From Microbispora sp. NBC_01189 (GTDB lineage Bacteria > Actinomycetota > Actinomycetes > Streptosporangiales > Streptosporangiaceae), in the NCBI RefSeq assembly GCF_036010665.1, contig NZ_CP108581.1, forward strand, positions 6,133,501 to 6,197,500: a stretch of 64,000 nucleotides of DNA, written 5' to 3'. This document shows positions 18,032 through 25,649 of the stretch, in pieces (within the stretch, counting starts at the first letter, position 1; each line of letters opens with the position of its first letter). The position numbers and the translations under genes were made by a program. The notes beneath the pieces are model-generated. The model was not told where the DNA came from, made no database searches, and saw nothing but the letters and a program-made list of their open reading frames with translations.

Positions 18032-18361
18032 ATGGCGCAGTACCTGATGTCCGTGCTCAACGAGTCGGCCGTCGCCACCGAGGAGGAGCAGGCCGCGATC
18101 GACGTCTTCAACGAGCGGCTCCAGGCCGACGGTCACTGGGTGTTCGCCGGAGGGCTCGGGTCGCCCGGCACGGCCACGGTCGTCGACGGCCGGGACGCGG
18201 AGCCGGTGTTCACCGACGGGCCCTACCTGGAGTCGAAGGAGCACATCGTCGGCTTCTGGATCATCGAGGCGCCCCACCTCGACGTGGCGCTGCGGCTCGC
18301 CGCCGCGGGGTCGAAGAGCTGCAACCGGAGGGTCGAGCTCCGGCCGTTCCTGGGCGAATGA
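18032..18361 (+). CDS. YCII/DGPF-domain protein
   Basis: A 109-residue YCII-related protein. The family signature is DGPYLESKEHIVGFWIIEA (about 62-80), a variant of the DGPFAETKE motif, preceded by the DGHWVFAGGL strand. These dimeric alpha-beta barrel proteins are the usual genomic partner and target of ECF42 sigma factors. The ATG at 18032 has AGGAG at 18018-18022. An earlier in-frame ATG at 18023 is too close to that site. The stop overlaps the sigma-factor ATG as ATGA, so the two are coupled. The molecular activity of DGPF proteins is not settled. Confidence 0.88.
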   Translation: MAQYLMSVLNESAVATEEEQAAIDVFNERLQADGHWVFAGGLGSPGTATVVDGRDAEPVFTDGPYLESKEHIVGFWIIEAPHLDVALRLAAAGSKSCNRRVELRPFLGE

Positions 18362-19578
18362 CCGAAGTCGACGAGGTGATCACCCGGGTCCACCGCGAGG
18401 AGTGGGCCCGGGTGGTCGCGACCCTGGCCAGGCGTCTCGGTGACCTCGACGTCGCCGAGGAGATGGCCGCCGAGGCGTTCGCGACCGCCGTCGAGCGCTG
18501 GCAGGTCGAGGGGGTCCCGCCGAGCCCCGGCGCGTGGCTGACCACCACCGCCCACCGCAAGGCCGTCGACCGGCTCCGGCGTGAGGTCAGGCGCGACGAG
18601 AAGCACAGGGAGGCGCTGATGCTGTCCGACACCCCCGAGCCGCTCGGCGCCGTCGACGACGACCGGCTCCGCCTCGTGTTCACCTGCTGCCATCCCGCTC
18701 TCGCCGTGGAGGCGCGGATCGCGCTGACCCTGCGGATGGTCGGCGGGCTCACCGTGCCCGAGATCGCCCGCGCGTTCCTGGTCCAGGAGGCCGCCATGGG
18801 ACAGCGGATCACGCGGGCGAAGGCGAAGATCAAGGCGGCGCGGATCCCGTACGGCGTGCCGTTCCGTGAGGACCTCCCGGCCCGGGTCACCGGGGTCCTC
18901 ACCGTCCTCTATCTGATCTTCAATGAGGGTTACCTGGCCTCGGACCCCGGCGGGGAGCCGGTCCGCGCCGACCTGACCGCCGAGGCGATCCGGCTGACCC
19001 GGCTGGTCCGCGCGCTGCTGCCGGCGGACGGCGAGGTGGCCGGGCTGCTGGCGCTGATGCTGCTGACGGAGGCCCGCCGGGCCGCTCGGGTGTCGGCGAG
19101 CGGCGAACTTGTCGCCCTCGGTGAGCAGGACCGCGGCGCCTGGGACCGCGAACTGATCGCCGAGGGCCACGCCCTGGTCCGCGCGCGCCTCGCCTCCGGG
19201 CAGGCGCCGGGGCGCTATCAGATCCTCGCCGCGATCAACGCCGTTCACACCGACGCCCGCGACGTCCGGGACACCGCCTGGTCGCAGGTCGTCGCGCTCT
19301 ACGACCAGCTGGTCCGCCTCGACCCCTCGCCGATCGTGCGGCTCAACCGGGCGATCGCGGTCGCCGAGATCGACGGCCCCCAGGTCGCCCTGGCGGAGGT
19401 GGACGGTCTGCCGCTGGAGGAATACCACGCCTTCCACGCCACCCGCGCCGACCTGCTGCGCCGGCTGGGCCGCAGCGCGGAGTCGCGGGCGGCGTACGAC
19501 CGGGCCGTCGCCCTCGCCGCCAACACCGCCGAGACGGCGTACCTCGTCCGCCGCCGCGACCAGCTGGCCGGTCCGTGA
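18358..19578 (+). CDS. ECF42-group RNA polymerase sigma factor
   Basis: A 406-residue sigma-70-family factor. Region 2 lies at about residues 10-90, and region 4 contains LTVPEIARAFLVQEAAMGQRITRAKAKI (about 130-160), the -35-binding helix-turn-helix. Unlike short ECF factors it has a long C-terminal extension with FNEGYLAS and helical repeats (DUF6596/TPR-like), the mark of ECF42. These factors have no anti-sigma partner. The extension is thought to control activity. It is coupled by a 4-nt overlap to the YCII gene. Confidence 0.88.
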   Translation: MTEVDEVITRVHREEWARVVATLARRLGDLDVAEEMAAEAFATAVERWQVEGVPPSPGAWLTTTAHRKAVDRLRREVRRDEKHREALMLSDTPEPLGAVDDDRLRLVFTCCHPALAVEARIALTLRMVGGLTVPEIARAFLVQEAAMGQRITRAKAKIKAARIPYGVPFREDLPARVTGVLTVLYLIFNEGYLASDPGGEPVRADLTAEAIRLTRLVRALLPADGEVAGLLALMLLTEARRAARVSASGELVALGEQDRGAWDRELIAEGHALVRARLASGQAPGRYQILAAINAVHTDARDVRDTAWSQVVALYDQLVRLDPSPIVRLNRAIAVAEIDGPQVALAEVDGLPLEEYHAFHATRADLLRRLGRSAESRAAYDRAVALAANTAETAYLVRRRDQLAGP

Positions 19579-19593
19579 GCCGCACCGCCACCC

Positions 19594-19653
19594 CGGCCCG
19601 CCGCCGCCCATCCGTGTACCCCGCGGCCCGCCGCCGCCCCATCCGCGTACCCC
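19594..19653 (+). repeat. Two 30-bp imperfect direct repeats
   Basis: A unit starting CGGCCCGCCGCCGCC and ending in GTACCCC occurs twice in tandem just after the sigma-factor stop, with a few changes. It lies in the 201-nt gap before the DUF262 gene. No hairpin or operator is obvious; it may be slippage in GC-rich sequence. Confidence 0.5.
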
Positions 19654-19779
19654 GGCCTCGCCGCCGTGCGCCGACCCTGGATCGTTATCCGACCGCCTGC
19701 ACCCGTGGTGAGTGCGTGCCTACAGTGAAGCGCAGAGATCAACAGACCATGGACCAGGCTTCGACAAAGGGACGGACAG

Positions 19780-22089
19780 TTGGCCACCCTCTCCGTGCTC
19801 CTCCACCAGATCGACGACGGCACCGTGCTGCTCCCCGAGTTCCAGCGTGGGTACGTGTGGAACCGCGACCAGGTCCGGGGGCTGATGCGCTCGCTCTACC
19901 GGGGCTATCCGGTCGGCGGCCTGCTGCTGTGGGCGACCGAGCCCGAGACGGCCTCCGTACGCGGCGGGACCGGCGGCGGCGGGTCGGGGGGCGGGTCGGG
20001 GGGCGGCGTGCGGCTGCTGCTCCTCGACGGCCAGCAGCGGATCACCTCGCTTTACGGGATCATGCGCGGCAGGCCGCCGGCCTTCTTCGAGGGTGACCCC
20101 TCGGCCTTCACCGGCCTGCGGTTCAACGTCGAGGACGAGACCTTCGAGTTCTACGGCCCGGCGAAGATGCGCGACGACCCGCGCTGGGTGGACGTGACCC
20201 GGCTGTTCACCGAGGGCCTGGAGCCGTTCATCGGCGCGTTCGCGCGGCACCCGGACACGTTCGCCACCTACATCGCGCGGCTGAACAAGCTCAAGAACCT
20301 GGAGAACCGGGAGTTTCACGAGGAGAAGATCACCGGCCCGGACAAGAACGTCGATGTCGTCGTCGACATCTTCAACCGGGTCAACTCCGGCGGAACGGCA
20401 CTGTCGAAGGGTGACCTCGCCCTCGCCAAGATCTGCGCGCAGTGGCCGCCCGCCCGCCAGGTGATGCGCGACCATCTCGACCAGTGGAGCGCCAAGGACT
20501 TCGAGTTCTCGCTCGACTGGCTGCTGCGCAACGTCACGGCCGTCGCCACCGGCCGCGCCGTCTTCACCACGCTCGACACGGTGACGGACAAGGAGTTCGA
20601 GACGGCGCTGGCGAAGTCGGCCGGCTACGTCGACACGCTCCTCGGCGCGGTGTCCGGGCGGCTCGGGCTCGACCACGACCAGGTCCTTATGGGGCGCTAC
20701 GCGATCCCGGTCGTCTCCCGGCTGCTCCACCTCACGCCGGGCGGCACCTTCCTCGACGGCGCGCACCGCGACAGGGTGCTGTTCTGGTACGTCCACGCAG
20801 CGCTGTGGGGCCGCTTCGCCGGCTCGACCGAGACCGTGCTCGCCCAGGACTACGACACGGTGGAACGCTTCGGCATCGACGGGCTCGTCGGGGCGCTCGA
20901 ACGGTGGCGCGGCGGCAACCTGGAGGTCCGCCCGCACGACTTCGACGGCTCGACCCGCGGGTCGCGGTTCTACCCGCTGCTCTACATGCTCACCCGCGTG
21001 CACGGCGCCCGCGACTTCGGCAGCGGGCTCCAGTTGCACGCCGAGATGCTGGGCAGGCGCACCTCGCTCCAGGTGCACCACATCTTCCCCAAGGCCCTGC
21101 TCTACAAGGAGGGGTACGACCGCGTCCACGTCAACGCCGTCGCCAACTTCTGCTTCCTGACCCAGGACACCAACCTGGAGATCGGCAGCCGGGCTCCGGA
21201 GGAGTACTTCGCCGAGGCGGAGGCCAGACACCCCGGCGTCCTCGCCTCCCAGTGGATCCCGATGGACCGGGACCTGTGGCGGGCGGACCGGTATCTCGAC
21301 TTCCTGGCGGCCCGGCGCGAGCTGCTCGCCCACGCGGCGCAGTCGTTCCTCGCGGGGCTGCGCGACGGCGCCGCGCCCGTGGCGGCCGAGGAGCTGCGCC
21401 CGGTCGCCGTGCTCGCCGAGGAGCAGGACGACGTACGGACCGCTCAGATCAAGGCGATGGCGGAGGAGCTGGCGCGCCTCGGATACGCCGACCCGGCGCT
21501 GGACAGCGAGATCGCCGACCCCCGGACCGGACGGGCCCTCGCCGTCGCCGAGGCGTACTGGCCGGACGGGCTGCAGCCGGGCCAGGGCAGGCCGGTCGTG
21601 CTGGAGCTCGACCCGGAGATGGCGGACCTGCCCCGGCTGGAGGAGCTGGGCTACGAGGTCTTCACGTCGGTGGACGCCCTGCTCGGCTACGCGCGGCGGC
21701 GCAACGAGTCGGCGGCGGGCGACGAGGAGCCGCCGGAGGAGCCCGCCGGCCCGCCCGCCCCGGCGGGCGACCCCGTGCACGCGGAGTTCGACGCGGCGAT
21801 GCGGTCGGTGTACGACCGCGCCCGGAGCGAGGCGAACTACCACGCCTCCTACTTCCTGAGCATGCTGGCCGAGCACGGGAGCATGGAAACCGCGCGCAGG
21901 CTGCTGCGCTCGCCCGCCGTGTCGGACGGCTTCGCGGCGCTGTGGGAGCGCGGCCGGCTGGACCTCACCGTGGAGGCCCTGGTCGTGCGGCCCCGCTTCG
22001 CGGAGCTGTTCACGTACGACGAGATCGAGATCGCCCGGCACCGCCTCGGCCAGTTCGGCTGGAGCGGCCCGGCCGCCGAGATCGCGTAG
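19780..22089 (+). CDS. DUF262/HNH (GmrSD-like) protein
   Basis: A protein of about 769 residues starting with TTG; the next possible start is GTG at 19795. The N-terminal DUF262 part has LPEFQRGYVWNRDQV (about 13-27) and DGQQR (83-87), the nucleotide-binding/hydrolysis motif of GmrS and DndB-like proteins. A later LQVHHIFPKALL (His433-His434) and N456 form an HNH/DUF1524-type nuclease site. GmrSD proteins cut modified phage DNA using NTPs, so a type IV-like restriction role is plausible. An extra C-terminal region (about 640-769) after an acidic, Pro-rich linker has no function I can name. Its position downstream of the DISARM core supports a defence island. Confidence 0.82.
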   Translation: MATLSVLLHQIDDGTVLLPEFQRGYVWNRDQVRGLMRSLYRGYPVGGLLLWATEPETASVRGGTGGGGSGGGSGGGVRLLLLDGQQRITSLYGIMRGRPPAFFEGDPSAFTGLRFNVEDETFEFYGPAKMRDDPRWVDVTRLFTEGLEPFIGAFARHPDTFATYIARLNKLKNLENREFHEEKITGPDKNVDVVVDIFNRVNSGGTALSKGDLALAKICAQWPPARQVMRDHLDQWSAKDFEFSLDWLLRNVTAVATGRAVFTTLDTVTDKEFETALAKSAGYVDTLLGAVSGRLGLDHDQVLMGRYAIPVVSRLLHLTPGGTFLDGAHRDRVLFWYVHAALWGRFAGSTETVLAQDYDTVERFGIDGLVGALERWRGGNLEVRPHDFDGSTRGSRFYPLLYMLTRVHGARDFGSGLQLHAEMLGRRTSLQVHHIFPKALLYKEGYDRVHVNAVANFCFLTQDTNLEIGSRAPEEYFAEAEARHPGVLASQWIPMDRDLWRADRYLDFLAARRELLAHAAQSFLAGLRDGAAPVAAEELRPVAVLAEEQDDVRTAQIKAMAEELARLGYADPALDSEIADPRTGRALAVAEAYWPDGLQPGQGRPVVLELDPEMADLPRLEELGYEVFTSVDALLGYARRRNESAAGDEEPPEEPAGPPAPAGDPVHAEFDAAMRSVYDRARSEANYHASYFLSMLAEHGSMETARRLLRSPAVSDGFAALWERGRLDLTVEALVVRPRFAELFTYDEIEIARHRLGQFGWSGPAAEIA

Positions 22090-22130
22090 GAGGCCCGCAC
22101 CGGCCGCCGGCCCGGATCGGTGGGCCCGGA

Positions 22131-23153
22131 TCAGGAGCGTGGGGGAGCGGTGGAGAGGCGTTCGACGAGGCGGACGCCGAGCATCGTGTCGCGGCTGGTC
22201 GTCTCGGGGAGGCGGACGCGCTGGACGAGGTGCCAGACGGCCTGGGCACCGAGGAGTTCCTTGTCGGAGGCGATCGTCGTGAGGGGCGGCGAGGCGTGCG
22301 CGGCCATCGCCACGTCGTCATATCCGATCACGCTGACGTCGCCGGGCACGCGCAGGCCCCGCTCCCGCAGCGCGTCGAGCGCTCCGAACGCCGACAGGTC
22401 GTTGGCGCAGAACACGGCGGTGGGCGGCACGGGCAGGTCGAGCAGCGCCGTCATCTGCTCGTACCCGGTCCGTGCGGTGAAGTCGCCGGGCCGCACGTAC
22501 GCCGGGCCGGGGGTGAGGCCGTGCTCGGCGCAGGCGCGGTGGTAGCCCGCCAGGCGCCGGGCGGCGGGCACGATGTGCGCCCCGGCCGTGATGATCGCGG
22601 GCGGCGGGGTGGTGTGACCGAGCCCGATGAGGTGGCGCGTGGCGAGGTATCCGCCGGTCTCGTCGTCGTGGCGCACGTAGTCCACCGGAAGGTCGATGAC
22701 GGCGTGCTCCAGCAGGACGCAGCTCACCCCCGCGTCGAGGATCCGCGCCAGGTAGTCGCGGCTCGCGCCGACGTTCAGCACGAGCAGCCCGGCGACCTGG
22801 CCGCGCTCGACGCACAGCGGCAGCCGGTCGCCCCGCGGCTGGATCACCTCGTACGTCATCGAGAGTTGCAGCTCGGCGCACGCCTGCTGCGCGCCGTACA
22901 CGACGGGGGCATAGTAGAGGTTGCCGGGGGAGAACAGCTCGCTCACCCACGACACGAACCCGATCATGCCGGTCTCGGCCGGTCGGCGGGCCCGCGGGCG
23001 GTAGCCGAGATCCTCTGCGGCGCGGCGGACCACCGAACCGGTGGCGGGCGAGACCCACGTCTTGCCGGCGAAGACCGCGGAGGCCGTGCCGATCGAGACG
23101 CCGGCCCGCTCGGCCACCTCCTTGAGGGTGGACCGTCCCGTCGTCCGCCGCAT
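22131..23153 (-). CDS. LacI family transcriptional repressor
   Basis: A 340-residue LacI/GalR regulator. The N-terminal headpiece STLKEVAERAGVSIGTASAVFAG (about 8-30) is the helix-turn-helix; the rest is a periplasmic-binding-protein-like effector domain (for example PPTAVFCANDLSAFGALDALRERG, VSVIGYDDV). A GGAGGG ribosome site precedes the ATG. It faces the Gfo/Idh/MocA gene. Two copies of one 11-bp palindrome, one beside each promoter, are its probable operators, implying that it represses both itself and the dehydrogenase. The effector is likely a sugar or sugar acid. Confidence 0.88.
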   Translation of the reverse strand: MRRTTGRSTLKEVAERAGVSIGTASAVFAGKTWVSPATGSVVRRAAEDLGYRPRARRPAETGMIGFVSWVSELFSPGNLYYAPVVYGAQQACAELQLSMTYEVIQPRGDRLPLCVERGQVAGLLVLNVGASRDYLARILDAGVSCVLLEHAVIDLPVDYVRHDDETGGYLATRHLIGLGHTTPPPAIITAGAHIVPAARRLAGYHRACAEHGLTPGPAYVRPGDFTARTGYEQMTALLDLPVPPTAVFCANDLSAFGALDALRERGLRVPGDVSVIGYDDVAMAAHASPPLTTIASDKELLGAQAVWHLVQRVRLPETTSRDTMLGVRLVERLSTAPPRS

Positions 23154-23204
23154 ACGCCCTCCACGAGGGAGCCCGATCCCGGTGTCTGCCCTGAAATCTC
23201 GGTC

Positions 23205-23222
23205 CTGAAATTTCAGTGAAAT
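23205..23222. promoter_or_regulatory. LacI operator O1 (repressor gene side)
   Basis: CTGAAATTTCAG (23205-23216, perfect palindrome) overlaps TTTCAGTGAAA (23211-23221, palindrome around a central G). The second is the exact reverse complement of the site at 23341-23351. It lies just downstream of the predicted start point of the lacI-type gene. Confidence 0.7.
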
Positions 23223-23236
23223 TCGCCCTTCTGGCG

Positions 23237-23266
23237 ACGCTAGGCCGGGGTCGTATCACCCGTCAA
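23237..23266 (-). promoter_or_regulatory. Promoter for LacI-type gene
   Basis: Read on the minus strand, TTGACG (23266-23261), an 18-bp spacer and TAGCGT (23242-23237) form a sigma-70-like promoter. The start point would fall near 23229, with operator O1 directly downstream. Confidence 0.55.
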
Positions 23267-23294
23267 GGGGTCATATGTCGGTCTCAATCGTTCA

Positions 23295-23323
23295 TTGACC
23301 CATGTGTGAGGGCGGCGTAGCTT
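23295..23323 (+). promoter_or_regulatory. Promoter for Gfo/Idh/MocA gene
   Basis: TTGACC (23295-23300), a 17-bp spacer and TAGCTT (23318-23323) form a sigma-70-like promoter. The start point would be near 23331, about 10 nt before operator O2. Confidence 0.6.
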
Positions 23324-23340
23324 CATGCGGGATGTCGTGG

Positions 23341-23351
23341 TTTCACTGAAA
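23341..23351. promoter_or_regulatory. LacI operator O2 (dehydrogenase side)
   Basis: TTTCACTGAAA is a palindrome around a central C and is identical, in reverse complement, to the core of O1. The two centres are 130 bp apart. It lies between the predicted start point and the AGAGGAG ribosome site (23354-23360) of the dehydrogenase gene. Confidence 0.7.
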
Positions 23352-23367
23352 TCAGAGGAGAGCGAAC

Positions 23368-24444
23368 GTGGCTTCCGACAGCACCGGCGTGGCGATCGTC
23401 GGCTGCGGCAACATCGCCGCCCGGTACGCCGCCGACCTGGCCCGCTATCCCGAGATGCGCCTGGTCGGCGCCCAGGACGTGCTGCCGGAGCGGGCCGAGG
23501 CGCTGGCGGCCCCGCACGGCGGCCGGGTGTACGGCACGCTCGACGAGGTGCTCGCCGACGACGACGTGGACATCGTCGTGAACCTGACCGTCCACAAGGC
23601 GCACTACGAGGTGATCCGCCGCAGCCTGGAGGCCGGCAAGCACGTGCACAGCGAGAAGCCGCTGGCGCTGACGCACGAGGAGGCGGCCGGGCTCGTGGAG
23701 ATCGCGGAGAGCCGCGGCCTCCGGCTCGGCTGCGCCCCGGCGACCTTCCTCGGCGAGGCCCAGCAGACCACGCTCAAGCTGCTCAGAGAGGGTCGCGTCG
23801 GCCCGGTGCGGCTCGTCTTCGCCGAGGTGAACTGGGGCAGGATCGAGGCGTGGCATCCCGAGCCCGACGGCTTCTACGCCGTGGGGCCGCTGTTCGACGT
23901 CGGGGTCTATCCGCTCACGATCGTGACGACGGCCCTTGGCCCGGCTCGCCGGGTCACCGCGTTCTCCTCCGTCGTCTGGCCCCATCGCACGCGCCTGGAC
24001 GGCAGCGAGTTCACGATCACCACACCCGACTACGTGGTCGCCAACGTGGAGTTCGACGGCGGCGTTCTGCTCCGCCTGACCTGCTCCTTCTACGTGCCCA
24101 ACGGCTCCACCCGGCAGCAGGGGGTGGAGTTCCACGGGGACGACGGCTCGCTGCTGCTGGAGAGCTGGCACGACTTCGACCCGTCCGTGGAGGTCCGTAC
24201 GCCGGGCCGCGAACCCGAGCCGGTGCCCCCGCTACGCGAGCCGTGGAAGGGGGTGGAGTGGGGGAGGGCGGTGCGCGACCTCGCCGCGGCGATCCGGGAG
24301 GACCGCCCCCACCGGGCCACCGGCCGTCAGGCCGCGCACGTGGTGGAGATCCTCTGTGCCGCCAGGGAGTCGTACGAGACGGGCAAGCCGGTCGACCTGA
24401 CCTCGGAGTTCACCCCGCCCGCCCCGATGGAGTGGGCCCCGTGA
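23368..24444 (+). CDS. Gfo/Idh/MocA family oxidoreductase
   Basis: A 358-residue NAD(P)-dependent sugar or inositol dehydrogenase. The Rossmann motif is VAIVGCGNIAARYA (about 8-21). HSEKPLA (about 93-99) contains the catalytic EKP lysine. The GPLFDVGVYPLTIVT segment (about 173-187) is the D-x-G-x-Y/H substrate motif, here with Tyr at the position usually held by His. It starts at GTG with AGAGGAG 7 nt upstream. The LacI-type gene on the other side probably represses it. Its 3' end overlaps the convergent second LacI gene by 35 bp. The substrate is unknown. Confidence 0.87.
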   Translation: MASDSTGVAIVGCGNIAARYAADLARYPEMRLVGAQDVLPERAEALAAPHGGRVYGTLDEVLADDDVDIVVNLTVHKAHYEVIRRSLEAGKHVHSEKPLALTHEEAAGLVEIAESRGLRLGCAPATFLGEAQQTTLKLLREGRVGPVRLVFAEVNWGRIEAWHPEPDGFYAVGPLFDVGVYPLTIVTTALGPARRVTAFSSVVWPHRTRLDGSEFTITTPDYVVANVEFDGGVLLRLTCSFYVPNGSTRQQGVEFHGDDGSLLLESWHDFDPSVEVRTPGREPEPVPPLREPWKGVEWGRAVRDLAAAIREDRPHRATGRQAAHVVEILCAARESYETGKPVDLTSEFTPPAPMEWAP

Positions 24445-25453
24445 TCGCGCGACGAGGACCGGTCGTGCCGCGCAGGGAGATGGGCGGGGCGACGAGGAGA
24501 TGGCGGTGGGGGGTGGCGGGCTCGGCGATGCGCTGGATGAGCATCTCCACGGCGTGCGTGCCGAGCTCGTCGGCGGGCATGTCGGCGGCGGTGAGCGGCG
24601 GGTGCAGGCTCTCGGCCCAAAGGCGCGCGGCGACGCCGGTGATGGAGACGTCGCCGGGCACCGCCAGGCCCGCCCGCTCGATCGCGCGGAACATGCCGGG
24701 CATCGCGGCCTCGTTGATGGTGGCGATGGCCGTGAGGCCGGGGTCATCGGCGAGTAGCCGCTCGACGCAGGACTGCCCGGCGCGGGCGTCGTCGGCGCAG
24801 CACACCTCCACGCCCTCCACGCCGCGTTCGGCCGCGGCGCGGGTGAAACCGGCCTGGGCCCGATGCGCGGGGCCGTATCCGGCGGCGACCAGCTCGGCGG
24901 ACCGGTTCACCAGGGCGATCCGGCGGTGGCCGAGATCGGCCAGGTGGTGTACGCATCCGGAGATCAGGGTCTCGTAGTCGACGTCCACCCAGGACATCTC
25001 GTCGGGGCGGCTCGTGTGGCCGATGCCGACGAACGGCAGCCTGCTCCGCCGCAGGCGGGCGACCCGGTCGTCCTCCAGCCGTATCTCCATCAGGATGACC
25101 CCGTCCACCCGCCTGCCGCTGACCACCCGTTCGAACGAGCGGTCGTGCTCCCCGCCGGACGGCGACAGCAGGACGTCGAGGTCGGCGCGGGCGGCGGCGT
25201 CCACGACGCTGGCGACGAACCCGAGCTGCAGGTCGGTCAGGCGCCGGCTGGCCGGGGGGATGACCAGGCCGAGGGTCCGGGTCCTGCCCTCCTTGAGCGC
25301 CTTGGCGGTGGCGTTCGGCTGGTAGCCCAGCTCGTCGATGACCGCCTGGATGCGGCGGCGGGTCTCCTCGGCCACCGGGCGTTTGCCGCTCAGAGCGTAG
25401 GAGACGGTGCTGCGCGCCACGCCCGACCGTCTGGCGATCTCCCCGATGTTCAC
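24410..25453 (-). CDS. LacI family regulator of the sugar ABC operon
   Basis: A 347-residue LacI/GalR protein from the GTG at 25453 (VNIGEIARRSGVARSTVSYALSGKR), which has AAAGGGGG just upstream. A TTG start at 25477 is less likely. The effector-binding domain carries the usual RRIALVNRSAE, AIATINEAAMPGMFRAIE and PGDVSITGV blocks. It diverges from the ABC importer operon and probably controls it through CGAACCGAT sites in the 196-nt gap. The 3' end overlaps the convergent dehydrogenase gene by 35 bp, so antisense interference is possible. Confidence 0.85.
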   Translation of the reverse strand: MNIGEIARRSGVARSTVSYALSGKRPVAEETRRRIQAVIDELGYQPNATAKALKEGRTRTLGLVIPPASRRLTDLQLGFVASVVDAAARADLDVLLSPSGGEHDRSFERVVSGRRVDGVILMEIRLEDDRVARLRRSRLPFVGIGHTSRPDEMSWVDVDYETLISGCVHHLADLGHRRIALVNRSAELVAAGYGPAHRAQAGFTRAAAERGVEGVEVCCADDARAGQSCVERLLADDPGLTAIATINEAAMPGMFRAIERAGLAVPGDVSITGVAARLWAESLHPPLTAADMPADELGTHAVEMLIQRIAEPATPHRHLLVAPPISLRGTTGPRRAITGPTPSGRAG

Positions 25454-25510
25454 CGGCGCCCCCTTTGATCCTGCCAACCGCTGATCCGACCGACCGCGTC
25501 CATCCTAGGT

Positions 25511-25601
25511 CGAACCGATGAGCCCGCCATCAGGCGGGTGGATTCGGCGGTATCCATTGACGTCGGCGATATGTAGGCCTATGTTCATGCGAACCGATTC
25601 G
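25511..25601 (+). promoter_or_regulatory. Promoter and repeated operator motif for ABC operon
   Basis: TTGACG (25557-25562), a 17-bp spacer and TATGTT (25580-25585) form a strong promoter. CGAACCGAT occurs at 25511-25519 and at 25590-25598; the second extends to CGAACCGATTCG, with CGAA/TTCG dyad arms, right at the expected start point. This is the likely binding site of the divergent LacI protein. Confidence 0.6.
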
Positions 25602-25649
25602 ATATCCAACGAAACAGCCGCGTAACGCGCGTCAGCGGAGGTTACGATC

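Noticed and set aside
19720-22041. Long minus-strand frame opposite the DUF262 gene
   Set aside because: Arg/Val/Leu-rich shadow of a gene with DGQQR and HNH motifs; no domain of its own.
20442-23219. 925-residue plus-strand frame across the DUF262 and LacI genes
   Set aside because: Arg/Gly/Pro-rich in a frame different from DUF262 and antisense to the LacI gene; no motifs.
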